In this document: positions 8,651 through 18,300 of the stretch, one piece after another
How the letters are laid out: each line of letters opens with the position of its first letter
How positions within the stretch are numbered: position 1 is the first letter of the stretch
NCBI GenBank assembly: GCA_958403905.1
Contig: CATXZD010000001.1
Coordinates: forward strand, 124,001-188,000
Length of the DNA: 64,000 nucleotides
Direction of reading: 5' to 3'
DNA from: an uncultured Ruminococcus sp.
Lineage (GTDB): Bacteria > Bacillota > Clostridia > Oscillospirales > Acutalibacteraceae
Program-made: the position numbers and the translations under genes
The notes under the pieces: model-generated
Seen by the model: the letters and a program-made list of their open reading frames with translations, nothing else
Databases searched by the model: none
What the model was told of the DNA's origin: nothing

Positions 8651-9737
8651 TTAAAACCTCATACAAAACATTTCCGAGCAGCTGACCGGTATATACCGCC
8701 TCTTCAATAGAGTTTGCCTCTGCGCCGACTTCAATCAGAAGCGAGCCGTCGCATACATACTCGTTGTAAGCAAAGTAATCAAAGCTTATAGGGCGAGTCA
8801 TACCGGGGTACATCTTTTCTGCCGTGTTTTGGATTTTCAAGGCAAAATTGAGGTTGTTTTGCCAGTTGTCAAAGCCCCTTTCACCATCGGTATCACAGCC
8901 CGACAAAATCATAATCTGGGCAGCCTTTTTACCGTTGTATTCAAAAACGGGCTTTATCTTACATTCGTCCGTACCGAGTGCGTCGCGGTGAATGTCCAGC
9001 ACAACTTTTATGTCCTTGTATTCATTCATATCGCTTTGCACTGTCTGGACGCTTCTGTCATAGGAGCCGTTGTAGGTGGAATCGTGAACAGTTTTGTCGT
9101 GCAGTGTTTTAATACCCTTATCTTCAAGACTGCCGGCTATAGCGTCGCCCACGGCTGTGACGTTAAAGTCATTGTTCTGTGTACGTGAGTAAAAGTTTTC
9201 AAAAAAGTAGTCCACATCCTCGTCCATATACGCTTCGCTTGTGTGGGTGTGATAAATCAAAACTTGGGGTGAGTTTGTGTTCTTTTTTACGCTGAATGTC
9301 AATTTGTCGTTAAGTATTGCTTCAAAATCAAGGTCAAGCCCTGTTTTGTTTTTTATGTAGCAGTTGTCAACCATTAATGCGTTTCCTGAAATGTTCTTTT
9401 CGGCTATGCTGTATTTTGTTTCACCCTCGTGCTTTGAAAAAGAGTCGTAATATCCCGATTTGTCACGCTCTTTTTCAGTTGTTTTTTCAGTCGGCTTGGT
9501 TTCACAAACAGTTGTGGGCTGAACTGCGCCGGGTTTACTTTCTTTTTTGTCGTTAAGATTATCGGTTTCGGAAGGGTATTTCCCGTCCGTAAGCGTGAAG
9601 GCTGCGGCAAGAACGGCTGAATCCTCGGAAGTGAAACATTCAGGCAGGCGGTGAAAAACACAGAAAACAGCCGTAAGCAGCAGCGCAAAAGACACTGCTG
9701 CTTTCAGAAGTTTTAATAATTTTCCCTGTTTTTTCAA
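8646..9737 (-). CDS. spoIIP: Stage II sporulation protein P (SpoIIP)
   Basis: Peptidoglycan amidase/endopeptidase of the DMP complex (with SpoIID and SpoIIM) that thins septal wall during engulfment of the forespore. It has 363 residues. An N-terminal membrane anchor (about 12-30) is followed by a low-complexity Lys/Thr/Glu-rich linker and the SpoIIP catalytic domain (about 150-363). Metal-binding motifs visible are VLIYHTHTSEAY, VVLDIHRDALG and LLIEVGAEANSIEEA. It stands alone here, and the usual neighbour gpr is not in view. It is direct evidence that this organism belongs to a spore-forming lineage. Confidence 0.93.
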   Translation of the reverse strand: MKKQGKLLKLLKAAVSFALLLTAVFCVFHRLPECFTSEDSAVLAAAFTLTDGKYPSETDNLNDKKESKPGAVQPTTVCETKPTEKTTEKERDKSGYYDSFSKHEGETKYSIAEKNISGNALMVDNCYIKNKTGLDLDFEAILNDKLTFSVKKNTNSPQVLIYHTHTSEAYMDEDVDYFFENFYSRTQNNDFNVTAVGDAIAGSLEDKGIKTLHDKTVHDSTYNGSYDRSVQTVQSDMNEYKDIKVVLDIHRDALGTDECKIKPVFEYNGKKAAQIMILSGCDTDGERGFDNWQNNLNFALKIQNTAEKMYPGMTRPISFDYFAYNEYVCDGSLLIEVGAEANSIEEAVYTGQLLGNVLYEVLK

Positions 9738-9872
9738 AGAATCACCTGCTTTACGCTTTATAAATTATATGCGTGCGTTTTATACAATTATGATACATTT
9801 TTATGGTATAATAATTTAGTAAAATCAATTATCATACTTGATGATTTAATTTCATAATAGCAGGAGGCTAAA

Positions 9873-10538
9873 ATGACAAAAATACTTATTGTTGAGGACG
9901 AAGAGCATATTTCAAAGCTGATTGCAATGGTTCTTTCACCTCTCGGATATATATGCGAAACGGCAGAGGACGGCGAAAAGGGCGCGGATATGATTGAGCA
10001 GAACAGATACGATTTGATTCTTCTTGATGTAATGCTTCCCGGGATTGACGGCTTTGAACTTATTGAATACATTGAAAATTACAATACTCCCGTAATTTTT
10101 ATCACAGCCAAAAACAGCGTTGCCGATAAGGTAAGGGGGTTAAAGCTTGGTGCAGACGATTATATAACAAAGCCGTTCGATGTTGCGGAATTGCAGGCAA
10201 GGGTTGAAACGGTGCTGCGCAGATATAACAAGGCTTCGCAGATTATTAAATCGGGCGGCATAACCATTGACACAAACTCGAGAATTGTAAGAAAAAACGG
10301 CGAGATTGTTGAGCTTACCCTAAAGGAATACGAGCTTTTGCTGTTGTTTGTAAAGAATAAAAATATTGCGCTGTACCGTGAAACCATTTATGAGCAGGTG
10401 TGGCACGAACCGTTTATGGGCGATACAAGAACAGTTGATTTGCATATTCAAAGGCTTAGAAAAAAACTCGGAATTAAGGACTGTATTCAGTCGGTGTACA
10501 AGGTCGGTTACAGATATATTGAGGGGGAAAAGATTTGA
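9873..10538 (+). CDS. OmpR-family response regulator (second two-component system)
   Basis: Regulator of 221 residues. The receiver domain has EDEEH at the start, phosphorylated Asp52 in LILLDVMLPGIDG and DYITKPF near residue 100. The winged-helix output domain contains LKEYELLLLFVKNKN and TRTVDLHIQRLRKKLG. AGGAGG precedes the ATG, and a TATAAT lies at 9807-9812. It is followed with a four-base overlap by its kinase. The target genes are unknown, but the membrane protein downstream is a likely member of the same unit. Confidence 0.9.
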   Translation: MTKILIVEDEEHISKLIAMVLSPLGYICETAEDGEKGADMIEQNRYDLILLDVMLPGIDGFELIEYIENYNTPVIFITAKNSVADKVRGLKLGADDYITKPFDVAELQARVETVLRRYNKASQIIKSGGITIDTNSRIVRKNGEIVELTLKEYELLLLFVKNKNIALYRETIYEQVWHEPFMGDTRTVDLHIQRLRKKLGIKDCIQSVYKVGYRYIEGEKI

Positions 10539-11962
10539 AATTTGCGTGGAAGATATTTTTTGTTTCATTTATAATGATAATCGTTTCCTTTGGTATCGGC
10601 GGTTTTTTGTTGATAAATTCGGTTTTTACAAGCAGTCTTGAGGAAAGGACAAGCACACTTAACGATAACAACAGCTACATAACGCTTTCGTTGTATGCAA
10701 CCTGCTCAAATGCCGACACGATGGGTTACGGAGAAAATTCTTTCGACTATATTATAAACAACTTTTTGCAGCAGGTTTCGGGAAGCTCTGCCGATACGGA
10801 GGTTAAAATCGGAAATGCAACCCAACTTACCGAGTTTGACGACATTACGTTTATTACAGCGATTGATAAGGATATGCGTTCTTACCGAATTGCTCAGAGC
10901 AAGGGCAGACACTATTTTCAGGCGGTAAGTCATATTTCAATTTCTAATCGTGATTTGTACGTTGAAACGCTTACCGATATAAGCGAGATATATTTTAACC
11001 GTGACAGTTACTGCGGAATTTTCCGAATTATTCTTTTGATTGTGGCTATGGTTTCATCGCTTGTGCTTGTGCTTTTTTCAAAATTTCTGACAAGACCGCT
11101 TGTTAAGCTTTCGGACGCGGCAAAAGAAATTGCAGGAGGAAATTTTTCAAAGCGTGTTGAAATGTCAAGCACAGGAGAGGTAAGAGAGCTTTCAGAGAGC
11201 TTTAATACGATGGCGGAAAATATTGAAAGCTACACTGACAAGCTAAAAAAAGCAGCACAGGACAGGGATGATTTTGTCGCAAACTTTACCCACGAATTAA
11301 AAACTCCGCTGACCTCCGTTATAGGTTATGCAGATATGCTCAGAACCTATGAGCTTGACGCAGACAAACGCAGAGAATGTGCCGATTACATTTTCAGAGA
11401 GGGCAAAAGGCTTGAAAAGCTGTCGGCAAATCTGCTTGAAATTATCGTAATGGAAAACAGCGACATAAAATGCATGAATTTAAATACAGAGCATTTAATA
11501 AAAGAGTTAAGGGGAAGCGTTGCATTTCTGCTGAAAAAGTACGGCTTGAAGTTACATGTAAAATATGAAAAAGCATACATATTTGCAGAGCCGTCACTGC
11601 TGAAAACACTCCTCTACAACCTCATTGACAATGCATGCAAAGCGTCGCAAAAAGGACAGGGGATCACCCTTTTCGGTAAGATTGACGGCGACAGATACAG
11701 ATTTTCGGTGGCTGACTGCGGCAGGGGAATCCCGAAAGCTGAATTAGAAAAAATTACTCAGCCGTTTTATATGATTGATAAGTCACGCTCAAGAAAAATG
11801 GGCGGTGCAGGGCTTGGGCTTGCTTTGTGCAATGAGATTGCACGTCTGCATAATTCAAAACTGACAATTGAAAGTAAGGAAAGCGTCGGTACAACGGTGC
11901 AGTTTGATGTTGCAGTTTCGTCAGTCGAAAGGGAGGAAGAAAGCGATGAAAACGAAAGTTAA
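10535..11962 (+). CDS. Sensor histidine kinase with HAMP domain
   Basis: Kinase of 475 residues with a TTG start that overlaps the regulator stop (TTGA) and sits after GAGGGGG. Membrane segments at about 7-29 and 161-183 enclose an extracytoplasmic sensor of about 130 residues with no recognised fold. A HAMP linker (about 182-235), HisKA with His253 in NFTHELKTPLTS and an ATPase domain (N box LIDNACKAS, G1 VADCGRGIP, G2 GGAGLGLALC) follow. It is the cognate partner of the preceding regulator. The signal is unknown. Confidence 0.9.
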   Translation: MKFAWKIFFVSFIMIIVSFGIGGFLLINSVFTSSLEERTSTLNDNNSYITLSLYATCSNADTMGYGENSFDYIINNFLQQVSGSSADTEVKIGNATQLTEFDDITFITAIDKDMRSYRIAQSKGRHYFQAVSHISISNRDLYVETLTDISEIYFNRDSYCGIFRIILLIVAMVSSLVLVLFSKFLTRPLVKLSDAAKEIAGGNFSKRVEMSSTGEVRELSESFNTMAENIESYTDKLKKAAQDRDDFVANFTHELKTPLTSVIGYADMLRTYELDADKRRECADYIFREGKRLEKLSANLLEIIVMENSDIKCMNLNTEHLIKELRGSVAFLLKKYGLKLHVKYEKAYIFAEPSLLKTLLYNLIDNACKASQKGQGITLFGKIDGDRYRFSVADCGRGIPKAELEKITQPFYMIDKSRSRKMGGAGLGLALCNEIARLHNSKLTIESKESVGTTVQFDVAVSSVEREEESDENES

Positions 11963-12710
11963 ATATATATTATGTACATTGCTTTCGGTTATTGTTACCT
12001 TTTCAATTGTCGCATTGCCCTACTTCTATTACAGTGTAAATGATTCAAAGAAAAGCGAAGCAAATCCTGAAAAGCTTGCAATTAATAAGGATACCGAAAG
12101 CACGAATTCAATTAAACAGCTTTATGATTTGATATTTTCGGGAAATGCAATATGGATTGGCGACAGAGAGGAAATATCGGATTTTACTCTGCTTCAACTT
12201 GTTTACGGTGCTTTATATCCGCTTAAGAATTCGCTTAAGGAGTCTGATTACGCAGTTTCTGCAATTGATTTGCTTATGAACGACATAGAAAAAAAGCCTG
12301 CTTTTTATGAAACGGTTATAGTCAGCGGTGCAGTTGACGGAGTACCTGTTTCGGCAAGACTTATGTATGTTGAATTTTACGGCAGTGATTTTACAGAAGC
12401 TAAAATTTTGTTTGACCGCAAAACCGACAAGGTGTATCAGTTTAATATTCTTGTAAACGGCGAAATACCGAATTATGATTATGAGAATGATGAAAATCCT
12501 TTTTATGATGCAAACGGCGATTATACTGTGCTTTATGAAGATGTTGTAAGAGGACTAAGCAAATATTACGACTTGAGTTTGGACGATGACAGCGTATCTC
12601 CATATATTGGTATTAAACCCGACTACTTTAATTTAAATGTTTTTGGTGTGGATTATTACGATATGCGTAATATACAAAGCAGTGTTACCGAAAGTTATAC
12701 AGATGAGTAA
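11946..12710 (+). CDS. Membrane-anchored hypothetical protein linked to the second two-component system
   Basis: Protein of 254 residues I do not recognise. The ATG at 11946 has GGGAGGAAG upstream and lies inside the end of the kinase gene, 17 bases before its stop, which implies co-translation. A hydrophobic segment at about 7-29 (YILCTLLSVIVTFSIVALP) is a signal anchor with no lipobox. The rest is predicted extracytoplasmic, acidic and rich in Tyr and Asp. A secreted accessory sensor or a target of the kinase is plausible from its position; nothing in the sequence proves it. Confidence 0.8.
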   Translation: MKTKVKYILCTLLSVIVTFSIVALPYFYYSVNDSKKSEANPEKLAINKDTESTNSIKQLYDLIFSGNAIWIGDREEISDFTLLQLVYGALYPLKNSLKESDYAVSAIDLLMNDIEKKPAFYETVIVSGAVDGVPVSARLMYVEFYGSDFTEAKILFDRKTDKVYQFNILVNGEIPNYDYENDENPFYDANGDYTVLYEDVVRGLSKYYDLSLDDDSVSPYIGIKPDYFNLNVFGVDYYDMRNIQSSVTESYTDE

Positions 12711-12822
12711 AGCCATTTTGGCACACGAATCGGTAAATTTACAAAAAGTATACAACTTTGAATGAAGTGTGAAACAAGCCTTCAGTATAATTGAGTTATA
12801 CAATTTACGGGAGGCTTATTTT

Positions 12823-13830
12823 ATGGATATAAATGAATACGAGCGTTTTTGCTCGGAGAATATAAACGGAAGCTTTACTCAGTCGTCACGCTGGACAAGG
12901 GTTAAGGATAACTGGAGCAGCGAGTACATCATTGCAAATGATAGAAACGGAAATACAGTAGGTACAATGCTGATTTTGGTTAAGAAAATTCCGTTTCTTA
13001 AAACCTCAATGCTTTATGCTCCGAGAGGTCCTGTGTGCGACTTTCACGACAGAAATGCATTAAATCTTATTTTTGAGCAGGTAAAGCTGATTGCTAAAAA
13101 GCACAGAGCGTATACGCTTAAAATTGACCCGCTGATTGATGAGAACGACTTTGAAGCTATTGAAAATTTTAAATCGCTTGGCTTTGTATATCACGGTGAA
13201 AAGGTCGGTTATGAGAATACGCAGTGCAGAGAAAATTACAGAATAGAGCTAAAGGGCAGGACTGCGCAGGAGATTTTTGAGTCTTTCAAGCCGAAATGCA
13301 GATATAACATAAGACTTGCCGAAAGAAAGGGTGTTCAATGTAAGTTCTGCGGCAAGGAAGCTCTTGGAGATTTTGACAGCCTTATGAAACAAACGTCTGC
13401 CCGTGACGGATTTGATATGAGGACAAAGGAGTATTTTGCAAAAATACTTGACGCGTTCGGTGAGAGTGCAGGTCTTTGTATGTGCTATTACGATGAAATA
13501 CCGCTGTCAGGTGCGCTGTTTATTGACTACGCCGATACCGTGAGCTATGTTTACGGCTGTTCGTCGGACAATTTGCGCAAACTTATGCCTAACTACCTTA
13601 TGCAGTGGAATATGATAAGGTATGCTGCCGAGCAAGGCAGGCGGATATATGATTTTTGCGGTGTGCCGTATTGGTATGATGAAACACACCGCAATTACGG
13701 AGTGTACAGATTCAAGCAGGGATTTAACGGAGAGGTTAAGACATGGGCAGGCGAGTTTGACTACACGTTTAAATCAGCCACGAATTTTTGTGCCGAAGTT
13801 GTGATGAAAGCAAGAAAGCTGCTGATGTAG
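12823..13830 (+). CDS. FemAB-family aminoacyltransferase (peptidoglycan bridge formation)
   Basis: Protein of 335 residues from an ATG at 12823 preceded by GGGAGG; a TTG/ATG-type extension upstream lacks a ribosome site. It has the double GNAT fold of Fem ligases. The first half contains LYAPRGPVCDF and KIDPLI. The second half contains FESFKPKCRYNIRLAERKGV, then ALFIDYADTVSYVYGCSSDN, PNYLMQWNMIRYA and YDFCGVPYW. Such enzymes add amino acids from aminoacyl-tRNA to the lipid II stem peptide. The amino acid cannot be inferred. It converges on gerA with no gap and no terminator between the two stop codons. Confidence 0.85.
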   Translation: MDINEYERFCSENINGSFTQSSRWTRVKDNWSSEYIIANDRNGNTVGTMLILVKKIPFLKTSMLYAPRGPVCDFHDRNALNLIFEQVKLIAKKHRAYTLKIDPLIDENDFEAIENFKSLGFVYHGEKVGYENTQCRENYRIELKGRTAQEIFESFKPKCRYNIRLAERKGVQCKFCGKEALGDFDSLMKQTSARDGFDMRTKEYFAKILDAFGESAGLCMCYYDEIPLSGALFIDYADTVSYVYGCSSDNLRKLMPNYLMQWNMIRYAAEQGRRIYDFCGVPYWYDETHRNYGVYRFKQGFNGEVKTWAGEFDYTFKSATNFCAEVVMKARKLLM

Positions 13831-15225
13831 TTATCTGCTCCTTACGCGGATTATTTTGCGAAGAAATTCTCCTGCGTTAAACGGAATCAAAGGATAAAGA
13901 TAGCTTTTGCCAGACAGCGTTCTGTTAAAACAGATTAAAAGAAGATTAATTACAAACGCCGCAATAAAGCCCCATATATTAAATATATATGTCAGACAAA
14001 GTAACAGCACCCTACAGAATTTCAGGCTGTAGCCAAGCTCGTAGTTAGGCTGTGTGTAGTTTGCAACCGTTACGATTGCCATATAAAGTATAGCTTCCAT
14101 ACACACCCAACCCGATTCTACGGCAAATTCGCTTAAAGCAATTGCGCCGATTATGCTAAGCGGTGTTGTTAGCGAATTTGGTGTGTTGAGTGCGGCAAGG
14201 CGCAGACCGTCGATGCCGATTTCCATTAATATTAACTGCCAGAAAATAGGAACGTTTTGAGGTTCGTCAATAAGGATGAATTTAAAAATATCGGGGCATT
14301 GCTGAGGATTTTGCAGCGCAAGAAGCCATAGCGGTGTGATGAAAACCGATAAAATTGTAATGAAATAGCGTGAAAGCTTGAGATATGTTCCGACAACGGG
14401 TGAAAAATAGTAATCGTCAGCTTCTTCGAGCACATCAAAAATGGAGGTTGGCATAAGCAATGCGGAAGGAGCGTTGTCAACCAAAATCACAATGTTGCCC
14501 TCAAGTATGGCTGACGCGGCGGTGTCGGGACGTTCGGTGTGCTTTACCTTTGGAAACGGATTGTACCACACACGCTTGTAAAGAGCCTCAATCAGGCTTT
14601 GCTGATTCATTGTAAGCGACGGAGTTTTTATTGAATTAAGCCTTTTGGTAAGCTCCTTGAGAAATTTTTTATCTACCTTTGATTCCATATAAAGTACGGC
14701 TACATCGGTTTGTGAACGGCTTCCTATTTTGTAGGATTGAACGGTTAAGCCGGTGTCACGGATTCTTCGGCGTATAAGTGCAGTGTTTAAAATAAGTGTT
14801 TCAACAAAACCATCGTGACTTCCTCTAAGCACCTTATCATTGTCGGGCTCGCCCGTTTCACGCTGGGGATAGGTTCGTGTGTCAAGCAGTATTGCTTTGT
14901 CAAGACCCTCGACAATCAGAGCCGAAATTCCGCTTAATACATCTGTGCAGATTTTTTTTATATCTGCGGAAACCTCCACCTCAACATACGGAACGGCACT
15001 TTTTGAAAAGTGTTCCGCTGATGAGAAATTTTCTTCTTTGAGATTTTTATAGAAATATTCAAGAATTTTTTCGGCTATGTCGTCCTTTATAAATCCGTCA
15101 ACAAAAAACATTGCGGCGTTTCTGCCGCCGATAAACAAATCACGCTCTACGAGGTCAAAGCTTTTGTCACTTCTCAGGGCATTTTTTATTTCTGTAAGGT
15201 TGTTTTTGTAGCTTGAAGTAAGCAT
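13831..15225 (-). CDS. Spore germination protein, GerA family
   Basis: A-subunit of a spore germinant receptor in the inner spore membrane, 464 residues from the ATG at 15225 (GGAGG seven bases upstream). The N-terminal soluble part contains DLVERDLFIGGRNAAMFFVDG and, later, NIVILVDNAPSALLMPTSIF. It is followed by about five membrane segments in the C-terminal 200 residues and the family tail FNAGEFLRKIIRVRSR. The usual operon partners gerB (permease-like) and gerC (lipoprotein) are absent on both sides. It therefore stands as an orphan subunit, placed between a Fem ligase and the phage-derived cassette. Confidence 0.9.
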   Translation of the reverse strand: MLTSSYKNNLTEIKNALRSDKSFDLVERDLFIGGRNAAMFFVDGFIKDDIAEKILEYFYKNLKEENFSSAEHFSKSAVPYVEVEVSADIKKICTDVLSGISALIVEGLDKAILLDTRTYPQRETGEPDNDKVLRGSHDGFVETLILNTALIRRRIRDTGLTVQSYKIGSRSQTDVAVLYMESKVDKKFLKELTKRLNSIKTPSLTMNQQSLIEALYKRVWYNPFPKVKHTERPDTAASAILEGNIVILVDNAPSALLMPTSIFDVLEEADDYYFSPVVGTYLKLSRYFITILSVFITPLWLLALQNPQQCPDIFKFILIDEPQNVPIFWQLILMEIGIDGLRLAALNTPNSLTTPLSIIGAIALSEFAVESGWVCMEAILYMAIVTVANYTQPNYELGYSLKFCRVLLLCLTYIFNIWGFIAAFVINLLLICFNRTLSGKSYLYPLIPFNAGEFLRKIIRVRSR

Positions 15226-15401
15226 TTTTACCTCCGATTTTAAAAAAAATTTAAAATATTCAAAATTATTTTTGGAAAATTGCATTAAAATATGCAATTT
15301 TTTTATTTTTTACAGGGGTAATTGAGAGGCGAATACAATTAACAATGAACAATTAATAAAACACAGTTGTCGGTTAATGTTGCTCTCTCAAAATAACGGA
15401 G

Positions 15402-15893
15402 GTGACAAAAATAGAGAAAAAACTTACAAGCCGTGAAAGAGAATTTTGCAGCTGCTTTTTAAATACAGGCAGTTCCTCTCTTGCAGCAGAGCGTGCAGGC
15501 TGGTCAAAAAATCCTGAACAGGCAGGAGAAAAACTGCTTTGCCGAAAGGAGATTGCAGACGAGATTGAAACTCTTGCAAGACAGCGTGAAAAGTCGCTTG
15601 CAAATATGGCTTCTGTTGGATATCAGCGGTTGGCTTTCGGAAACATAGCCGACGCAGTTTCACTGCTTTATATGGAAAATCCGTCACGTGCCGACCTTAG
15701 CACAATGGACTTGTTTCTTGTGTCGGAAATAAAAAGACCAAAGGACGGTTCAATGGAAATTAAGTTTTTTGACAGGCTGAAAGCGCTTGAAAAGCTTGAA
15801 AGCAAGCAGGAGGAAGAAAACAGTGTGCAGAGCCTTTTTGACGCAATAGACGAGGGCGCTAAGTCCGTTGGAAGTGATAAGGCTGAAACTTAA
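15402..15893 (+). CDS. Phage terminase small subunit
   Basis: DNA-recognition subunit of the packaging motor, 163 residues. The N-terminal part (KLTSREREFCSCFLNTGSSS, AAERAGWSKNPEQAGEKLL) is the helix-turn-helix region of the terminase_2/XtmA type. The middle and C-terminus are helical. The start is odd: the only usual initiation codon, GTG at 15402, overlaps the GGAGG ribosome site itself, while the codon at the ideal distance (15411) is ATA. The gene opens the phage-derived operon, 176 bases past gerA and divergent from it. It overlaps the large subunit by 26 bases. Confidence 0.82.
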   Translation: MTKIEKKLTSREREFCSCFLNTGSSSLAAERAGWSKNPEQAGEKLLCRKEIADEIETLARQREKSLANMASVGYQRLAFGNIADAVSLLYMENPSRADLSTMDLFLVSEIKRPKDGSMEIKFFDRLKALEKLESKQEEENSVQSLFDAIDEGAKSVGSDKAET

Positions 15894-17139
15894 ATCTTTT
15901 TCACAAAAACAGCTCAGAGTGCTCTCGTGGTGGAGCAAAAGCTCACATTATCGTAATTTTGACGCAATAATCTGCGACGGTGCGGTGCGAAGCGGAAAGA
16001 CATTTTGTATGATTCTTTCGTTTGTAATATGGAGCTTTTATTTCGGCGGTAACTTGGATTTCGCCCTTTGCGGCAAGACAATTCGTTCTCTGCGCCGAAA
16101 TATGGTTACTCCGGTAATCCCTCTTCTCAGCTCGCTCGGTTTTGCTTGTGACGAGAAAATTTCCGGTAATATTCTGAATGTCAGCTACAAAGGCAGAAAA
16201 AACAGATTTTACCTTTTCGGAGGCAAGGACGAATCCTCCGCCTCGCTTATTCAGGGAATGACGCTTTCGGGCGTTATGTTTGACGAAGTTGCTTTAATGC
16301 CTCGCTCGTTTGTTGAGCAGGCAATAGCGAGGTGCTCGGTAACAGGTTCAAAATTTTGGTTTAACTGCAACCCTGAATATCCCGAACACTGGTTTTATAC
16401 AGAGTGGATTAAAAAGACAAAAGAGAAAAACGCGTTGTATCTGCACTTTACTATGGAGGATAATCCTTCGCTTTCACAGGAAGTGAAGCAGAGGTACGAA
16501 AATCTTTATTCGGGAGTGTTTTATGAGAGATTTGTTAAGGGCAGATGGGTAGCGGTACACGGAGCGGTCTATCCCTTTATGGCTGACGAGGAAATGTATT
16601 GCAATGTGCCTGAGGGCGAATTTGAGAAGTATGCGATTTCGTGCGACTACGGTACAGTTAATCCCGCGTCATTCGGCTTATGGGGCCGACGAAACGGAGT
16701 GTGGTACAGGATTGACGAGTACTATTTCAATTCACGCACCGAGGGATTTCAGAAAACCGATGAGGAGCATTACAACGGGCTTTGCGCACTTGCTGGAAAC
16801 AGGAAAATTTCACAGGTGGTTGTTGACCCTTCGGCGGCAAGCTTTATTGAGGTTATACGCCGTCACGGAAGGTTCAGGGTGACGCCTGCACAAAACAACG
16901 TTGTGAACGGAATACGCAGAGTATCGCAGGTATTAAAGGACGGTAGTGTTAAAATTTGCAGAAACTGTAAGGCGACAAAGCGTGAGTTTTCACTTTATCG
17001 CTGGGACAGCCGAAAACCAAGCGATTTGCCCGTAAAAGAAAACGACCACGCTATGGACGACATAAGATATTTTGTCACAACGGTGATAGACGGCGGCAAC
17101 AGTATGTTTGTTATTGCCGCCAAAAGACAGGAGGAATAG
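15868..17139 (+). CDS. Phage terminase large subunit (PBSX/XtmB type)
   Basis: ATP-driven DNA packaging motor with a nuclease domain, 423 residues, full length for the PBSX family. The Walker A-like motif is GAVRSGKT (38-45) and Walker B is SGVMFDEVAL with Asp139-Glu140. The C-terminal RNase H-like nuclease has acidic residues in AISCDYGTVNPASFGLWG, VVVDPSAASF and NDHAMDDIRYF. It starts with TTG inside the small subunit gene. All catalytic acids appear intact, so the motor should be functional. Confidence 0.92.
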   Translation: MEVIRLKLKSFSQKQLRVLSWWSKSSHYRNFDAIICDGAVRSGKTFCMILSFVIWSFYFGGNLDFALCGKTIRSLRRNMVTPVIPLLSSLGFACDEKISGNILNVSYKGRKNRFYLFGGKDESSASLIQGMTLSGVMFDEVALMPRSFVEQAIARCSVTGSKFWFNCNPEYPEHWFYTEWIKKTKEKNALYLHFTMEDNPSLSQEVKQRYENLYSGVFYERFVKGRWVAVHGAVYPFMADEEMYCNVPEGEFEKYAISCDYGTVNPASFGLWGRRNGVWYRIDEYYFNSRTEGFQKTDEEHYNGLCALAGNRKISQVVVDPSAASFIEVIRRHGRFRVTPAQNNVVNGIRRVSQVLKDGSVKICRNCKATKREFSLYRWDSRKPSDLPVKENDHAMDDIRYFVTTVIDGGNSMFVIAAKRQEE

Positions 17140-17145
17140 AAAGCT

Positions 17146-18300
17146 TTGAAGTTTGGCAGAAAAAATCGCAGAGAAAATCAACTTGGCTCCTTGCCGGTAC
17201 AGACTGTTCCTAAGGACAGGCAGACAGGCTTTGAGATGTTTCAAAAGTATGAAACAGGATGCAGGGCAGAGCGTGAGCTGTATTCATCACTGCGTGAGGC
17301 TGTGCCGATTATTGACGCTGCTTTGTTGAAAATAGTGAGGCTAATAGGCAGATTTCAGATTAAGACCGAAAGCAAGGCGTGTCAGAAAACAGCCGATGAT
17401 TTTATAAAGAACGTAAAAATTAACGGTTCGTCAGCGGGCATTAACAACTTTATATACACTTATCTTGATTCGCTTTTAACCTATGGCGAAGCTGTAGGAG
17501 AAATGATACCGTACGCTGACGGCAGCGGAATTTGTGCTCTTTACAATGCAAGCCTTGATGATGTTGAAATCAGGGCTGATAAATCGCCGCTTGACTTAGT
17601 GGTGTGTTGTAACAGCACGGGCGAACTTGCACCCGTTAAGAACAAACAGCTTGTGCTTGCTACACTGCTCAATCCAAAGGCAGGTACGGTTCACGGAACG
17701 TCAATTATGAGCGGGCTGCCGTTTGTAAGCTCAATTTTGCTCAGAATTTTCAAGTCGATTAAGACTAACTGGGAGAGAGTGGGCGACGTGCGCTTTGCTG
17801 TTACATACAATCCGGATTCAAACGTAACATTCAGCGAAGAAAATGCAAAGCAGATTGCCGATGAGTGGAAAAAGGCAATGAGAAGCGACAGCGTGTGCGA
17901 CTTTGTGTCTGTGGGCGATGTCAGCGTAAAGGTAATCGGTGCTGAAAGTCAGATGCCCGACTGCGAAATTCCCGTGAGGAATATTTTAGAGCAAATACTT
18001 GCAAAGCTCGGAATACCGCCGTTTCTGCTAGGACTTTCGTGGTCGAGTACAGAGAGAATGAGCGAACAGCAGGCAGATATTCTTACAAGCGAGCTTGAGT
18101 ATTACAGGGCAATTGTGGAGCCTGTAATTTCAAAGATAGTTACAATGCATTTAAGACTTTGCGGGTTTAACTGCGGATTTGAAATTGAGTGGGACGATAT
18201 TAATCTTCAGGATACACTTGAGCTTTCGCAGGCAAGGTATAACAATGCACGTGCACTACAGCTTGAAGCAGGTAATGAAACGGAGGTAATTGATGAGTAA
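17146..18300 (+). CDS. Phage portal protein
   Basis: Dodecameric portal at the capsid vertex through which DNA is packaged, 384 residues. Recognisable parts are the helical N-terminus (PIIDAALLKIVRLIGRFQI), the wing with LNPKAGTVHGTSIMSGLPF, and the C-terminal stretch SWSSTERMSEQQADILTSEL typical of portals of small Firmicutes phages. The start is TTG, six bases past the terminase stop. It overlaps the protease gene by eight bases. Confidence 0.85.
   Translation: MKFGRKNRRENQLGSLPVQTVPKDRQTGFEMFQKYETGCRAERELYSSLREAVPIIDAALLKIVRLIGRFQIKTESKACQKTADDFIKNVKINGSSAGINNFIYTYLDSLLTYGEAVGEMIPYADGSGICALYNASLDDVEIRADKSPLDLVVCCNSTGELAPVKNKQLVLATLLNPKAGTVHGTSIMSGLPFVSSILLRIFKSIKTNWERVGDVRFAVTYNPDSNVTFSEENAKQIADEWKKAMRSDSVCDFVSVGDVSVKVIGAESQMPDCEIPVRNILEQILAKLGIPPFLLGLSWSSTERMSEQQADILTSELEYYRAIVEPVISKIVTMHLRLCGFNCGFEIEWDDINLQDTLELSQARYNNARALQLEAGNETEVIDE

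Noticed and set aside
15226..15401. Attachment site or phage repressor region before the terminase genes
   Set aside because: No matching direct repeats at both cassette ends and no repressor or integrase frame could be found in the window.
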